Both the position numbers and the translations under genes were made by a program. Positions 7,485-16,752 of a stretch of 64,000 nt of DNA are shown one piece after another. The stretch spans positions 1,612,001 through 1,676,000 of the forward strand of contig NZ_LT796768.1 in NCBI RefSeq assembly GCF_900167475.1. The letters run 5' to 3'. Under the pieces are notes generated by a model. That model made no database searches. It saw only the letters and a program-made list of their open reading frames with translations, and was not told the origin of the DNA. The stretch's first letter is position 1; each line of letters starts with the position of its first letter. This stretch comes from Aeromicrobium choanae. Lineage in GTDB: Bacteria > Actinomycetota > Actinomycetes > Propionibacteriales > Nocardioidaceae.

Positions 7485-8558
7485 ATGACCACCGACTGGA
7501 CCCGCAACCGCGTTCCCGAGACGAACCGCCCCTGGCAGGCCGACGCCGATCGCTACCAGGGGCTGGAGTACCGGCGCGTGGGCCGGTCCGGGCTGCTGCT
7601 GCCGCCGATCAGCCTCGGGCTGTGGTGGAACTTCGGCGACAACCGCACCTTCGACACGCAGCGTGAGGTGCTCCGGCACGCGTTCGACCTCGGCATCACG
7701 CACTTCGACCTGGCCAACAACTACGGCCCTCCGTACGGCTCGGCGGAGGAGAACTTCGGCCGGATGATGCGCGGCGACTTCGCGCCCTACCGCGACGAGC
7801 TGGTCATCTCGACGAAGGCCGGTTGGGACATGTGGCCCGGGCCGTACGGCTTCCTCGGCTCGCGCAAGTACCTGCTGTCCAGCCTCGACGCCTCGCTCCA
7901 GCGGATGGGCCTGGACCACGTCGACATCTTCTACTCGCACCGCGCCGATCCCGACACGCCCGTGGAGGAGACGGTCGGCGCGCTCGACACCGCCGTGCGC
8001 CAGGGCAAGGCGCTCTACGTGGGCATCTCGTCCTACTCGGCCGAGCGCACCCGCCGTGCCGCGGAGGTCGCTGCCGACCTCGGAACTCCGCTGGTGATCC
8101 ACCAGCCCGCCTACTCGATGGTGAACCGCTGGGTCGAGGACGAGCTCCTCGACACCCTCGAGGACACCGGCATGGGGTCGATCGCCTTCACGCCGCTGGC
8201 GCAGGGCCTGCTGACCGACCGCTACCTCGGCGACGAGCCGGTCGAGCGCTCCGGCGGACGGTCGTCCTTCGACGACTCGGTGGTCGAGGCGAACCGCGAC
8301 CGCCTGCGCGGCCTGGCCGACGTGGCCCGCGAGCGCGGGCAGTCCCTGGCCCAGCTGGCGATCGCGTGGGTGCTGCGTCCGGGGGCAGCCACGTCGGCCC
8401 TCATCGGCGCCTCCAGCACGAAGCAGCTCGACGAGAACGTCGCCGCCGCGGACAACACCGACTTCACCGCCGAGGAGCTCGAACGGATCGACGAGCTGGT
8501 CGGCCACGACGCCGACGCGCGGGTCGATCTGTGGGGTGGTTCGGCTCACATCGTGTAA
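7485..8558 (+). CDS. Aldo/keto reductase, YghZ (L-glyceraldehyde 3-phosphate reductase)-like
   Basis: 357 aa soluble (beta/alpha)8 oxidoreductase that reduces aldehydes or ketones with NADPH. The catalytic elements are FDLANNYGPPYGSAEENFG (Asp and Tyr), VISTKAGWDMW (Lys) and DIFYSHRADPDTPVEET (His). The long loop after the Tyr and the SHRADP segment match the YghZ/Gpr and Kv-beta-like subgroup. The C-terminal cofactor stretch is SALIGASSTKQLDENVAAA. The physiological substrate is unknown; detoxification of aldehydes is a family-level guess. It stands alone between the transglutaminase-like gene and the ABC transporter. Confidence 0.9.
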   Translation: MTTDWTRNRVPETNRPWQADADRYQGLEYRRVGRSGLLLPPISLGLWWNFGDNRTFDTQREVLRHAFDLGITHFDLANNYGPPYGSAEENFGRMMRGDFAPYRDELVISTKAGWDMWPGPYGFLGSRKYLLSSLDASLQRMGLDHVDIFYSHRADPDTPVEETVGALDTAVRQGKALYVGISSYSAERTRRAAEVAADLGTPLVIHQPAYSMVNRWVEDELLDTLEDTGMGSIAFTPLAQGLLTDRYLGDEPVERSGGRSSFDDSVVEANRDRLRGLADVARERGQSLAQLAIAWVLRPGAATSALIGASSTKQLDENVAAADNTDFTAEELERIDELVGHDADARVDLWGGSAHIV

Positions 8559-8597
8559 CTCTGAGTGACCCCGTGCCGCTACTCAGGTTTTCTCGCC

Positions 8598-8603
8598 TAG
8601 GCT
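8598..8603 (+). promoter_or_regulatory. Leaderless -10 element for the MacB-type ABC operon
   Basis: TAGGCT is followed by 6 nt and the ATG at 8610. Confidence 0.6.
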
Positions 8604-8609
8604 CTGCCC

Positions 8610-9353
8610 ATGGAGAAGACCGTCGCGGCGCACGCGCACGAGCTGACGAAGACCTATGGCAAGGGCGATGCACAGGTCCGTGCGCTCGACGGAGTCTCGC
8701 TCGAGATCTACGAGGGTGAGTTCACCGCCGTCATGGGTCCGTCGGGCTCGGGCAAGTCCACGCTCATGCACTGCATGGCCGCGCTGGACACTCCCGACGG
8801 CGGCCGCGTGACGATCGGCCCCACCACGCTGGCCAAGCTCGACGACAAGGCGCTCACCGTGATGCGTCGCGAGAAGATCGGCTTCGTCTTCCAGGCGTTC
8901 AACCTCGTGCCCACGCTGACGGCCGAGGAGAACATCCTGCTGCCGCTGTCGATCGCGGGCCGCAAGCCCGACGAGAAGTGGTACCGCAACGTCATCGACG
9001 CCGTCGGCCTCGCCGACCGCCTCAAGCACCGCCCCAACGAGATGTCCGGCGGCCAGCAGCAGCGCGTGGCCTGCGCCCGCGCGCTCGTCAGCCGGCCCTC
9101 GATCGTGTTCGCCGACGAGCCCACCGGCAACCTCGACTCCACGTCGGGCGCCGAGGTGCTCTCGTTCCTGCGTCGCAGCGTGGACGAGTTCGGTCAGACG
9201 ATCGTCATGGTGACCCACGACCCCGTCGCGGCCAGCTACACCGACCGCGTGGTCTACCTCGCCGACGGACGCGTGGTCTCCGAGCTGCGCCACCCCACGG
9301 CGGAGAAGGTCCTCGAGCGCATGAGCGTGGTGCAGCGCCGGATCGGCGCGTGA
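8610..9353 (+). CDS. ABC transporter ATP-binding protein, MacB/LolD/FtsE type
   Basis: 247 aa cytoplasmic ATPase. Walker A is GPSGSGKST with the lysine at K49, followed by the Q-loop VFQAFNLVPTLTAEEN. The signature is MSGGQQQRVACARAL (Met in place of Leu), Walker B is IVFADEPTGNLDS and the H-loop is MVTHDP. The DEPTGNLDS variant marks the MacB/LolD/FtsE class that powers mechanotransmission rather than substrate import. The stop is one base before the GTG of the permease gene, so the two form a two-gene operon. Confidence 0.93.
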   Translation: MEKTVAAHAHELTKTYGKGDAQVRALDGVSLEIYEGEFTAVMGPSGSGKSTLMHCMAALDTPDGGRVTIGPTTLAKLDDKALTVMRREKIGFVFQAFNLVPTLTAEENILLPLSIAGRKPDEKWYRNVIDAVGLADRLKHRPNEMSGGQQQRVACARALVSRPSIVFADEPTGNLDSTSGAEVLSFLRRSVDEFGQTIVMVTHDPVAASYTDRVVYLADGRVVSELRHPTAEKVLERMSVVQRRIGA

Positions 9354-9354
9354 C

Positions 9355-11913
9355 GTGCGCCGAGTCACCTGGCGCAACCTCGTCGCCCGCAAGGTCCGCC
9401 TGCTCCTGAGCGCGTTCGCGATCGTGCTGGGCATCGCGTTCCTCTCGGGATCGCTGGTGTTCACCGACACGATCGGCAAGAGCTTCGACCAGATCGCCCT
9501 GGGCACCGTCACCGACGTCGCCGTGCGCCCCCAAACCGGCGAGGGCGACGCCGTCGCGATGAGCGTCAACCGGGAGGCACGCACGATCCCGGCCTCGGTC
9601 GTGGACCAGGTCGCGGCGCTGCGCGACGTGGCGCGGGCCGAGGGAGCCGTCAACGGCGGTGGCCTGTTCGTGGTCAAGAAGAACAACCGTCTGCTCGGCG
9701 GCACGGGCGCCCCGACCATCGCGCTCAACTCCGGCCCGGCCGACCCGATCCCCAACGCCGCGGGCGAGCAGATGCTGAGCTGGGACGCGGGTCGCCCCCC
9801 GGCGAAGGAGGGCGAGGTCGCGATGGACGCGCGCTCCGCCGAGGTCGCCGGCTACCGCGTCGGCGACACGGTCAAGATCGCGTTGCCCAGCGACCCGCCG
9901 ATCCTCAAGGCCGAGCTGGTCGGCATCTTCGACTTCACGTCCGGCGGCCTGGCCGGCGCGACGCTCGTGATGTTCGACGACGTCAGCGCCCAGAAGTACT
10001 TCCTCGACGGTGAGGACGCGTACAGCGTCATCCAGATCGAGGCCAAGCCAGGAGCCTCGCAGCAGCAGGTCGCCGACCAGGTCGCCGAGGTGATCCCCGA
10101 GGGGACCGAGGCGGTCACGGGCGACTTCGTCGCGCAGGAGTCCAAGGACCTCTTCGACCAGCTGCTCGGCTTCCTCAACACCTTCCTGCTGGTCTTCGCC
10201 GGCATCGCCCTCGTGGTGGGCACGTTCCTCATCGTCAACACGTTCTCGATCCTGGTCGCGCAGCGCAGCCGCGAGCTGGCCCTGCTGCGGGCCCTCGGCG
10301 CGTCCCGTCGTCAGGTGAGTCGGTCGGTGCTGACCGAGGCCTTCGTCATCGGCGTCATCGGCTCCACGCTGGGCCTGGCGCTGGGGTTCGCGCTGGCGAT
10401 GCTCCTCAAGGTGCTGTTCAGCAACTTCGGACTCGACCTGTCGGGCACCGCCCTGGTGTTCCGGACGCGCACGATCGTGCTCGCCTACGTCGTCGGCGTG
10501 ATCGTGACGATGCTGGCGGCCTGGATCCCGGCGCGGCGGGCGGCGCGGGTGCCGCCGGTGGCCGCGATGCGCGACGAGATCGCGATGCCCGAGTCCTCGC
10601 TGCGGTGGCGCCTCGTGCTGGCGCTGCTCTTCGGGCTCGCCGGGGCGGGCGCGATGGCGGCCGGCTCGTGGCTCGACGTCCCGCGGCCGATCGCCTGGGT
10701 CGGTGCCGGCATCTTCGGGGTGCTCATGGCCGTCGCTCTCGGCAGCCCGATCATCGCCACCCCGGTGCTCGCGGTCTTCGGCGCGCTCTACCGGCTGCTG
10801 TACAAGTCGGTCGGCAAGCTCGCGGCGCAGAATGCTCGGCGCAATCCGCGACGCACGGCTGCCACCGCGTCGGCGCTCATGATCGGCCTGGCGCTGGTCA
10901 CCACGATGTCGATCCTGGGCGCGTCCATCAACAAGTCGATCGACGCCGGCGTGGAACGCGAGTTCTCCGCCGACTTCGTCATCCAGAACGTGAGCGGGCA
11001 GCCGTTCTCGCCCGGGATCTCGAAGAAGGTCTCCGAGGTGCCCGGTGTCGCGGGCGTCGCCCCCGTGCAGGCGATCGTGTTCCGCGCCGACGGCTCGCAA
11101 GTCTTCGCCTCGGCCACCGACCCGGTGCAGCTGGCCTCGGTGTTCGACCTCGACTACACCGCCGGCGAGGCCCCGGCGGCGGACGGCACGATCGCCCTGA
11201 GCGAGTCGCTCGCCGCGTCGCTCGGCCGCACCGTGGGCGACGTCGTCGAGCTGTCCTTCAGCACCGGCAAGGTCGACGGCAAGGTCACGGGCGTCTACTC
11301 CGACAGCAACATCGTCGGCCAGGCGGTCGTCCCGCTGTCCACCGTCACCACCGCGGGCATCCGGCGCGGCGACACCACGCTGGCGCTCAACGCCACGCCG
11401 GGCACGGGCACGCGCACCGTGCGCGCCAACCTCGAGCGCGCGGTGGGCGAGAACCCCACGATCGTCGTCCAGGACAAGGAGAGCTACGCCGAGGCGCAGC
11501 GCTCGCAGGTCAACACGCTGCTCTACCTGATCTACGCCCTGCTGGGCCTGGCGATCGTGATCGCGGTGCTCGGCATCATCAACACGCTCGCACTGAGCGT
11601 CATCGAGCGCACCCGGGAGATCGGACTGCTGCGTGCCGTCGGGCTCACGCGTCCCCAGCTGCGCCGGATGGTGCGCCTGGAGTCGGTGGCGATCGCGATC
11701 CTCGGCGCCGTCCTCGGCATCGGGGCGGGCCTGCTGTTCGGCATCGCGCTGCAGCGGTCGTTCGCTGACGACGGCATCAGCGACCTGGCGATCCCGTCCG
11801 GCTCGCTCGCGGTGTTCGTCGTGGTCTCGGCGCTCGTGGGAGTCCTCGCGGCGGTGCTGCCCGCGCGGCGTGCGGCGAAGCTCGACGTGCTGCGCGCCAT
11901 CACGGGCGAGTAG
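9355..11913 (+). CDS. ABC transporter permease with two FtsX domains
   Basis: 852 aa integral membrane protein with duplicated MacB-like architecture. It opens with an N-terminal membrane segment ([20 protein letters not shown]), a first extracytoplasmic domain (about 50-260) and a first FtsX trio (about 270-410). A membrane pair follows (about 420-475), then a second extracytoplasmic domain (about 510-710) and a second FtsX trio ending in [19 protein letters not shown]. Both FtsX units contain the [14 protein letters not shown] / [14 protein letters not shown] coupling helix that meets the ATPase. Family members export peptides or lipids or act on envelope enzymes; the substrate here is unknown. 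Confidence 0.92.
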   Translation: MRRVTWRNLVARKVRLLLSAFAIVLGIAFLSGSLVFTDTIGKSFDQIALGTVTDVAVRPQTGEGDAVAMSVNREARTIPASVVDQVAALRDVARAEGAVNGGGLFVVKKNNRLLGGTGAPTIALNSGPADPIPNAAGEQMLSWDAGRPPAKEGEVAMDARSAEVAGYRVGDTVKIALPSDPPILKAELVGIFDFTSGGLAGATLVMFDDVSAQKYFLDGEDAYSVIQIEAKPGASQQQVADQVAEVIPEGTEAVTGDFVAQESKDLFDQLLGFLNTFLLVFAGIALVVGTFLIVNTFSILVAQRSRELALLRALGASRRQVSRSVLTEAFVIGVIGSTLGLALGFALAMLLKVLFSNFGLDLSGTALVFRTRTIVLAYVVGVIVTMLAAWIPARRAARVPPVAAMRDEIAMPESSLRWRLVLALLFGLAGAGAMAAGSWLDVPRPIAWVGAGIFGVLMAVALGSPIIATPVLAVFGALYRLLYKSVGKLAAQNARRNPRRTAATASALMIGLALVTTMSILGASINKSIDAGVEREFSADFVIQNVSGQPFSPGISKKVSEVPGVAGVAPVQAIVFRADGSQVFASATDPVQLASVFDLDYTAGEAPAADGTIALSESLAASLGRTVGDVVELSFSTGKVDGKVTGVYSDSNIVGQAVVPLSTVTTAGIRRGDTTLALNATPGTGTRTVRANLERAVGENPTIVVQDKESYAEAQRSQVNTLLYLIYALLGLAIVIAVLGIINTLALSVIERTREIGLLRAVGLTRPQLRRMVRLESVAIAILGAVLGIGAGLLFGIALQRSFADDGISDLAIPSGSLAVFVVVSALVGVLAAVLPARRAAKLDVLRAITGE

Positions 11914-11928
11914 CGGCCGATCGCCGGA

Positions 11929-11959
11929 TTGGTCCGGAACGACGGGCCGCTGCTAGACT
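11929..11959 (+). promoter_or_regulatory. Probable promoter of the rpsF operon
   Basis: TTGGTC (11929-11934) and TAGACT (11954-11959) are separated by 19 bp, slightly long for a sigma-70-type site. A leader of about 70 nt precedes the rpsF Shine-Dalgarno. Confidence 0.45.
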
Positions 11960-12035
11960 CGTGAGGTTGCCGTTCGAGGCAACACCCTCCTGTGACGGAA
12001 AGCCCGTCACCGCTCAGTCCAAAGGAGAATCCGCA

Positions 12036-12335
12036 GTGTCACTGCGCAAGTACGAAGTCATGGTCATCCTCGACGCCGACATCGATGAGCGTTCCGTCGA
12101 GAAGAGCCTCTCGACCTACCTCAACAACACGGTCGTCGCCGACGGCGGCTCGGTCGATGCGATCGACGTCTGGGGCAAGCGCCGTCTCGCCTACGAGATC
12201 AACAAGAAGTCCGAGGGCATCTACGCCGTCGTCGGTCTGTCCGCCGAGCCCGCCTCGGTCAAGGAGCTGGACCGTCAGCTCTCCCTGAACGAGTCCGTCG
12301 TCCGCACGAAGGTCACGCGTCCCGACGTGAAGTGA
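12036..12335 (+). CDS. rpsF: 30S ribosomal protein S6
   Basis: 99 aa. The sequence [16 protein letters not shown] is the S6 opening, and the core [20 protein letters not shown] is the conserved RNA- and S18-contacting face. S6 pairs with S18 on the 30S platform; the gene for S18 lies two genes on. The GTG at 12036 is preceded by AAAGGAGAA at 12021-12029. Upstream in-frame codons read through leader sequence and are not used. Confidence 0.96.
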   Translation: MSLRKYEVMVILDADIDERSVEKSLSTYLNNTVVADGGSVDAIDVWGKRRLAYEINKKSEGIYAVVGLSAEPASVKELDRQLSLNESVVRTKVTRPDVK

Positions 12336-12410
12336 TCCTGTGGACGGAGTGATTCCGTCCCCCGAATCCGACACACTCGTCGCGAGAGCACCTCGAGAGA
12401 AGGCTGATCC

Positions 12411-12998
12411 ATGGCAGGCGAAACCACCATCACCCTCGTCGGCAACCTGACCCGCGACCCCGAACTGCGTTTCACGCCGTCGGGCGCGGCAGTCGCCGAC
12501 TTCACCGTCGCGTCCACCGCGCGCACGTTCGACCGTCAGACGAACGAGTGGAAGGACGGCGACACGCTGTTCATCCGCTGCTCGGCCTGGCGCCAGCTGG
12601 CCGAGAACGTCGCCGGCTCGCTGACCAAGGGCACCCGGGTCATCGTGACCGGCGCGCTGAAGGTCCGTGAGTACGAGCGTCAGGACGGCGGTCGCGGAAC
12701 GAGCGTCGAGATGACGGTCGACGAGGTCGGCCCGTCGCTGCGCAACGCCACCGCACAGGTCACCCGCACGTCGGGTGGCGGCGGCGGCCAGGGCGGCTTC
12801 GGCGGCAACAACTCCGGAGGCTTCGGCGGCAACGCCGGCGGCAACTCCGGAGGTTTCGGTGGCGGCCAGCAGGGCGGTCAGCAGTCCGATGCCAGCGCGT
12901 GGGCCCAGCCCTCCGCGCCGCAGCAGCCTTCCGGGGGCAACGACCCCTGGGGCGGCGGCGGCAACGCCGGCGGCTCCAACGACGAGCCCCCCTTCTGA
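12411..12998 (+). CDS. ssb: Single-stranded DNA-binding protein
   Basis: 195 aa. The N-terminal OB fold (about 1-115) starts [22 protein letters not shown] and includes [22 protein letters not shown] glycine/glutamine-rich linker (about 120-180) leads to the acidic tip DEPPF, the docking tail for replication and repair partners. The protein coats single-stranded DNA at the fork. The gene lies between rpsF and rpsR, the usual actinobacterial order, with AGAGAAGG just upstream of the ATG. Confidence 0.97.
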   Translation: MAGETTITLVGNLTRDPELRFTPSGAAVADFTVASTARTFDRQTNEWKDGDTLFIRCSAWRQLAENVAGSLTKGTRVIVTGALKVREYERQDGGRGTSVEMTVDEVGPSLRNATAQVTRTSGGGGGQGGFGGNNSGGFGGNAGGNSGGFGGGQQGGQQSDASAWAQPSAPQQPSGGNDPWGGGGNAGGSNDEPPF

Positions 12999-13034
12999 TC
13001 CATCACACGTAGCAAGAACATTTCCAGGAGCATC

Positions 13035-13271
13035 ATGGCCAAGCCCGTTGTCCGGAAGCCGAAGAAGAAGAGCAACCCGCTCGCGGCCGCCGGCGTCACC
13101 ACCATCGATTACAAGGACACTGCGCTGCTGCGCAAGTTCATCTCCGACCGCGGCAAGATCCGCGCCCGTCGCGTCACCGGCGTCTCGGTCCAGGAGCAGC
13201 GCCAGATCGCCAAGGCGATCAAGAACGCGCGCGAGATGGCGCTGCTGCCCTACACGTCCAGCGGTCGCTGA
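13035..13271 (+). CDS. rpsR: 30S ribosomal protein S18
   Basis: 78 aa. The core [21 protein letters not shown] and the [17 protein letters not shown] tail are diagnostic of S18. It binds S6 and 16S rRNA. No CxxC zinc ribbon is present, so this is the zinc-independent form. The Shine-Dalgarno is CCAGGAG, 7 nt upstream of the ATG. Confidence 0.97.
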   Translation: MAKPVVRKPKKKSNPLAAAGVTTIDYKDTALLRKFISDRGKIRARRVTGVSVQEQRQIAKAIKNAREMALLPYTSSGR

Positions 13272-13289
13272 GTCAGGAGCACAGAACAG

Positions 13290-13736
13290 ATGAAGCTCAT
13301 CCTCACGCACGAGGTCACGAACCTCGGCCAGCCCGGCGACATCGTCGAGGTCAAGGACGGCTACGGCCGCAACTTCCTGCTGCCGCGCAACTTCGCCATT
13401 CGTTGGACGAAGGGCGGCGCCAAGCAGGTCGAGTCGATCAAGGCCGCTCGCGATGCGCGCGCCGTGCACGACCTCGAGACCGCGCAGTCGATCAAGGGCA
13501 ACCTCGAGTCGTCCGCGATCAACGTCCCCGCCCACGCCGGTGAGGGCGGTCGCCTCTTCGGCGCCGTCACCGTCACCGACATCGCCAACGCGCTGGCCGA
13601 GGCCGGCGTCAAGGTCGACAAGCGTCGGATCGAGGTCGGCAACCCGATCAAGAGCCTCGGCGCGCACACGGTCTCCGTCCGCGTGCACCCCGAGGTCGCT
13701 GCGACGGTCAAGCTGAACGTCGTCGCCTCCAAGTGA
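13290..13736 (+). CDS. rplI: 50S ribosomal protein L9
   Basis: 148 aa, full length. The N-domain [20 protein letters not shown] with [14 protein letters not shown] binds 23S rRNA. A long connecting helix follows, then a C-terminal domain with [13 protein letters not shown]. Its last bases overlap the GTG of the following lipoprotein gene (GTGA), a sign of translational coupling. A strong hairpin lies just downstream. Confidence 0.97.
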   Translation: MKLILTHEVTNLGQPGDIVEVKDGYGRNFLLPRNFAIRWTKGGAKQVESIKAARDARAVHDLETAQSIKGNLESSAINVPAHAGEGGRLFGAVTVTDIANALAEAGVKVDKRRIEVGNPIKSLGAHTVSVRVHPEVAATVKLNVVASK

Positions 13737-15424
13737 TCCTCAAGTCGCCGGGTCCCGCTTCACGCGGGGCCCGGCGCCTTGCTGTCGGGGCACTGGCGGG
13801 CGTGCTGCTCGCCGGTTGCTTCGGCGGCGGTGACGACGGCGGCACCGCAGAGACGAAGGCCGCCGAGGACACGTCGCTGCCCATGGCCGACGTGCACCCG
13901 GCCGACGCCGACGCGGTGCGCGACGGCGGCACCCTGCGCCTGGGCGTCTCGTCGTTCCCGGCGAACTTCAACCCCGTGCACACCGACGGCGTCGCCAGCA
14001 CGGCGCCGCAGATCCTCGATCCCACCCTCGGCAGCGCCGTGCGGGTGGCTGAGGACGGCTCGTGGTCGACCGACCCCGACTACGCCACCAGCGTCGAGAT
14101 CAGCGACCGTGATCCGCTGACCGTCCGCGTCGAGCTCAACCGCAAGGCCGTCTGGCAGGGCGGCACCCCGATCACCTCGGCCGACATGGTCGCCTGGGTC
14201 GCCGCGTTGCAGGACGACGACTACGCCGCCGCCGCGCCCCCGGCCTACGACCTCGTCGAGGCCGTCGAGCCCGACGGGAAGTTCGCCTACGAGGTGGTCT
14301 TCGAGGAGCCCACCGCCGACTGGCCCGCCGCCGTCTATCCCACGCTGCCGAAGGCCCACACGAAGTCGGCCGACAGGTTCAACCGCGGCATGTCCGCGAA
14401 GGCGCCCTCGGCCAACGGCCCGTACGTCGTCTCGAAGATCGAGCGCCGTACCGGCACGATCACGCTCGAGCGCAACCCACGGTGGTGGGGCCGCACGCCG
14501 CGGCTGGACTCCATCGTCTGGAGGATCGGTGAGGAGGACGTGCTGGCCCGGGCGTTCCTCGCCGGCGAGCTCGAGTCCGCGCCGGTCACCCCGGCCACCC
14601 GGGCCGACCTCGCGAAGGCCGACCTGCGCGCCTCCCGCGGCTCCGAGTGGTCCCACCTGACGATCAACGGGGGCGCCGGCCCGCTCGAGGATGCCGACGT
14701 CCGGCGCGCCGTGACGCTCGCCGTGGACTCCGCCGGCATCGTCGCCGACACGTCGGAGCGCTACGGCGTGGAGACCGATCCGATGACCTCGGTGGCCCTG
14801 CTGCCCGGTCAGGTCGGGTACCGGGACACCGCACCGATCGCCCGCGACGTCGCGAAGGCCCAGAAGCTGCTCGCGAGGGCAGGCTGGCGGCGCAAGGACG
14901 GCACCGGCCCGGTGCTGCGCAAGGGCCGTCCGCTGGTCCTGTCCCTGCCGGTTCCCGACACGCGCTCGGGCGCGGTCCAGCGTGCCGAGGCGATCGCCGA
15001 GGACCTGGCCGAGGTCGGCGTCCGGGTCAAGGTCACCACGGTCCCCGGCGCCACCTTCTTCGAGAAGTTCGTGATCCCGCTCGACTTCGACCTCACCACG
15101 TTCGCCTGGCAGGTCAATCCCTTCGACCTCGGCGACACGAAGCGGCTGTTCACGCCGATCGACAGTCCGATGAACTTCACGGGCAAGGCCTCCAAGGCCA
15201 CGGGGAAGGCCTTCGACGCGGCGATCGAGGAGCTGGACGACCCGAAGCGGGCCGACGCGATCGCCGAGGTCGACACCGTCGCGCGTGCCCAGGCGTCGAT
15301 CCTGCCGCTGGCCGTGATGCCCAAGGTGCAGGCCGTCGATCCGACGGTGCGCAACCTCGGTCCTGCCGCGCTGGCGCATCTCGACTGGACCACGGTCGGA
15401 TTCGCGGCGAAGAAGGGCGACTGA
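13733..15424 (+). CDS. Lipoprotein substrate-binding protein, peptide/nickel (SBP_bac_5) family
   Basis: 563 aa. A basic N-region and hydrophobic stretch end in the lipobox LLAGC (Cys29), so the protein is an extracytoplasmic lipoprotein. The body has family-5 features: [17 protein letters not shown] at the start of the fold, [19 protein letters not shown] and [12 protein letters not shown]. The NGPYVV...LERNPRWWG block is the classic Dpp/Opp signature. It would bind oligopeptides or similar ligands. No ABC permease or ATPase follows; instead it is coupled to a SIP gene, so uptake of a peptide siderophore is a speculative role. The GTG start overlaps the rplI stop, and its first codons form one arm of a strong hairpin. 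Confidence 0.85.
   Translation: MILKSPGPASRGARRLAVGALAGVLLAGCFGGGDDGGTAETKAAEDTSLPMADVHPADADAVRDGGTLRLGVSSFPANFNPVHTDGVASTAPQILDPTLGSAVRVAEDGSWSTDPDYATSVEISDRDPLTVRVELNRKAVWQGGTPITSADMVAWVAALQDDDYAAAAPPAYDLVEAVEPDGKFAYEVVFEEPTADWPAAVYPTLPKAHTKSADRFNRGMSAKAPSANGPYVVSKIERRTGTITLERNPRWWGRTPRLDSIVWRIGEEDVLARAFLAGELESAPVTPATRADLAKADLRASRGSEWSHLTINGGAGPLEDADVRRAVTLAVDSAGIVADTSERYGVETDPMTSVALLPGQVGYRDTAPIARDVAKAQKLLARAGWRRKDGTGPVLRKGRPLVLSLPVPDTRSGAVQRAEAIAEDLAEVGVRVKVTTVPGATFFEKFVIPLDFDLTTFAWQVNPFDLGDTKRLFTPIDSPMNFTGKASKATGKAFDAAIEELDDPKRADAIAEVDTVARAQASILPLAVMPKVQAVDPTVRNLGPAALAHLDWTTVGFAAKKGD
13746..13776 (+). terminator. Strong hairpin after rplI, inside the first codons of the SBP gene
   Basis: Arms 13746-13758 and 13764-13776 form a 13-bp stem with one G·U pair and a 5-nt loop. 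No T-run follows. Its position resembles a terminator or attenuator for the ribosomal operon, but it also encodes residues 6-15 of the lipoprotein signal peptide. Confidence 0.6.
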
Positions 15425-16203
15425 TGGCGCGCACCCGGCGCGAGGCGGTGGGCTGGCCCACGATCCTGCGTGAGCTGCGCGTCGTACGCGTCGCCGACGT
15501 CACGCCCACCACGCGTCGCGTCACCCTTGCTGGCGAGCAGCTCGAGGAGTTCGCCGTCGCCGGCGGCACCGCGGCGCCCTTCCGCTCCGAGGGCTTCGAC
15601 GACCACGTGAAGCTGCTCGTGCCGCTCGAGGGCACCGACCGTCCGCCGCTGCCGGTGCAGGGCCCCGACCGGCTCGAGTGGGGCGGCGCGGGTGGCCGCC
15701 CGGTGGCCAAGGACTACACGCCGCGAAGGTTCGCTGGCGGCGAGCTCGACCTCGACTTCGTGCTCCACGAGGGTGGCTTCGCGGCCGGCTGGGCGCGGCG
15801 CGCCACCCCCGGTGACCCGGCATGGATCGTCGGGCCCACGCGCTCGCTGCTGCTGCCCGCCGGGATCGAGCGGATGGTGTTGGCCGGCGACGAGACCGCC
15901 CTGCCCGCGATCGCGCGGCTGCTGGACGCCTGGCCGGGCTCGATGACCGCCGATGTCGTGATCGAGGTGGCGTCCCCCGAGGGCATCCAGGACCTGCCGT
16001 CGCTGCCGGGCGTCGCGGTGCGCTGGGTGCACGGCGCCGACGCCTGGATCGACGCCGTCCGCGCCCTGCCGTGGCCCGACGTGCCCACCTTCTGCTGGGT
16101 CGCCGGCGAGGCCGGCGCCGTCCGCCAGGTCCGCCGCCACCTCGCCGACGACCGCGGCGTCGCCCGCGACTGCCTCGACGCCACGGGGTACTGGCGCCGG
16201 TAG
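15424..16203 (+). CDS. Siderophore-interacting protein, third copy
   Basis: 259 aa SIP-family protein. The FAD-binding half has DDHVKLLVPL, AKDYTPRRF (the RxYT-type position read as KDYTPR) and LDFVLHEGGFAAGWARRATPGD. The NAD(P)H half has VLAGDETALPAIARLL, TFCWVAGEAGAVRQVRRHL and the terminal DATGYWRR. It reduces ferric siderophores in the cytoplasm. The ATG overlaps the stop of the SBP gene by one base. No iron box was seen near this operon, in contrast to the two copies near 2-3.5 kb, so it may be expressed with the SBP gene or read from the ribosomal promoter. Confidence 0.88.
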   Translation: MARTRREAVGWPTILRELRVVRVADVTPTTRRVTLAGEQLEEFAVAGGTAAPFRSEGFDDHVKLLVPLEGTDRPPLPVQGPDRLEWGGAGGRPVAKDYTPRRFAGGELDLDFVLHEGGFAAGWARRATPGDPAWIVGPTRSLLLPAGIERMVLAGDETALPAIARLLDAWPGSMTADVVIEVASPEGIQDLPSLPGVAVRWVHGADAWIDAVRALPWPDVPTFCWVAGEAGAVRQVRRHLADDRGVARDCLDATGYWRR

Positions 16204-16207
16204 AAGT

Positions 16208-16264
16208 TTCCCCGGTTAACCGGGGAATCCACCGCTATGCGGGGGAAACTTCCCCCGCATAGCG
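16208..16264. repeat. Palindrome cluster between convergent genes
   Basis: A perfect 20-bp palindrome at 16208-16227 is followed by a 15-bp perfect stem with a 2-nt loop (arms 16233-16247 and 16250-16264). A third short GGGG-AAA-CCCC hairpin follows at 16266-16276. The segment AAGTTTCCCC at 16204-16213 can also pair with GGGGAAACTT at 16242-16251, so alternative folds compete. It may be a bidirectional terminator or a REP-like element. Confidence 0.7.
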
Positions 16265-16290
16265 AGGGGAAACCCCGCTCGGTCGGTGGG

Positions 16291-16689
16291 TCAGGCGGCC
16301 TCGGGCAGCCGGGCTGCGACCGGGTGGCCCTGCCACCACAGCGTCTGGTCGAGGTCCGAGCCGTCGCGCGGTGCCCACGTGCGCACCATGACACGGTCCG
16401 TGCCCAGCTCGTGGTCGAGGCACGCGGTGCCGTTCGGGAGGTCGAGCTCGGTCCGCTCGACGTCGCCGCACGGCACGAGGCGGCGACGGCCGGGGAGGCG
16501 TCGGCCCGCCGGACGCGTGGTGCCGCGCACGATGTGGGTGCGCAGGCCTTCGTATGACACGACCTCGAGGGGTCCGGTCTCACGCAGGACGCCGGCGAGC
16601 TCGTCGGTGGTGAGGACGTACACGCGCCCGACGCGGTGGGAGCCGGAACGGGCGAGACGCGGGATGGTCCGCAGGACGGGAATGCTCAT
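16291..16689 (-). CDS. Unrecognised 132-aa protein
   Basis: The frame has strong third-position GC and a good Shine-Dalgarno (GTGGAGG before the ATG at 16689), so I take it as real. The N-terminal ~60 residues have VGRVYVLTTDELAGVLRETG. The C-terminal part reads RVMVRTWAPRDGSD and TLWWQGHPVAARLPEAA. No signal peptide, membrane segment or recognised motif is present; three Cys residues are scattered. It follows the MATE gene on the same strand and converges with the third SIP gene across the palindrome cluster. I do not recognise the family. Confidence 0.7.
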   Translation of the reverse strand: MSIPVLRTIPRLARSGSHRVGRVYVLTTDELAGVLRETGPLEVVSYEGLRTHIVRGTTRPAGRRLPGRRRLVPCGDVERTELDLPNGTACLDHELGTDRVMVRTWAPRDGSDLDQTLWWQGHPVAARLPEAA

Positions 16690-16752
16690 GCCTCCACGGA
16701 AGACCCCGAACCTGTCAGCCACCTGAAACGCAGGTGAACGTTCGGCGTGAGT

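Noticed and set aside
11961..12035. A 25-residue N-terminal extension of S6.
   Set aside because: S6 normally starts at the LRKYEV segment, and a clear Shine-Dalgarno precedes the GTG at 12036.
16208..16264. The palindromes as a CRISPR array or insertion-sequence ends.
   Set aside because: There are no regularly spaced direct repeats with spacers, no cas genes, and no transposase or target-site duplication nearby.
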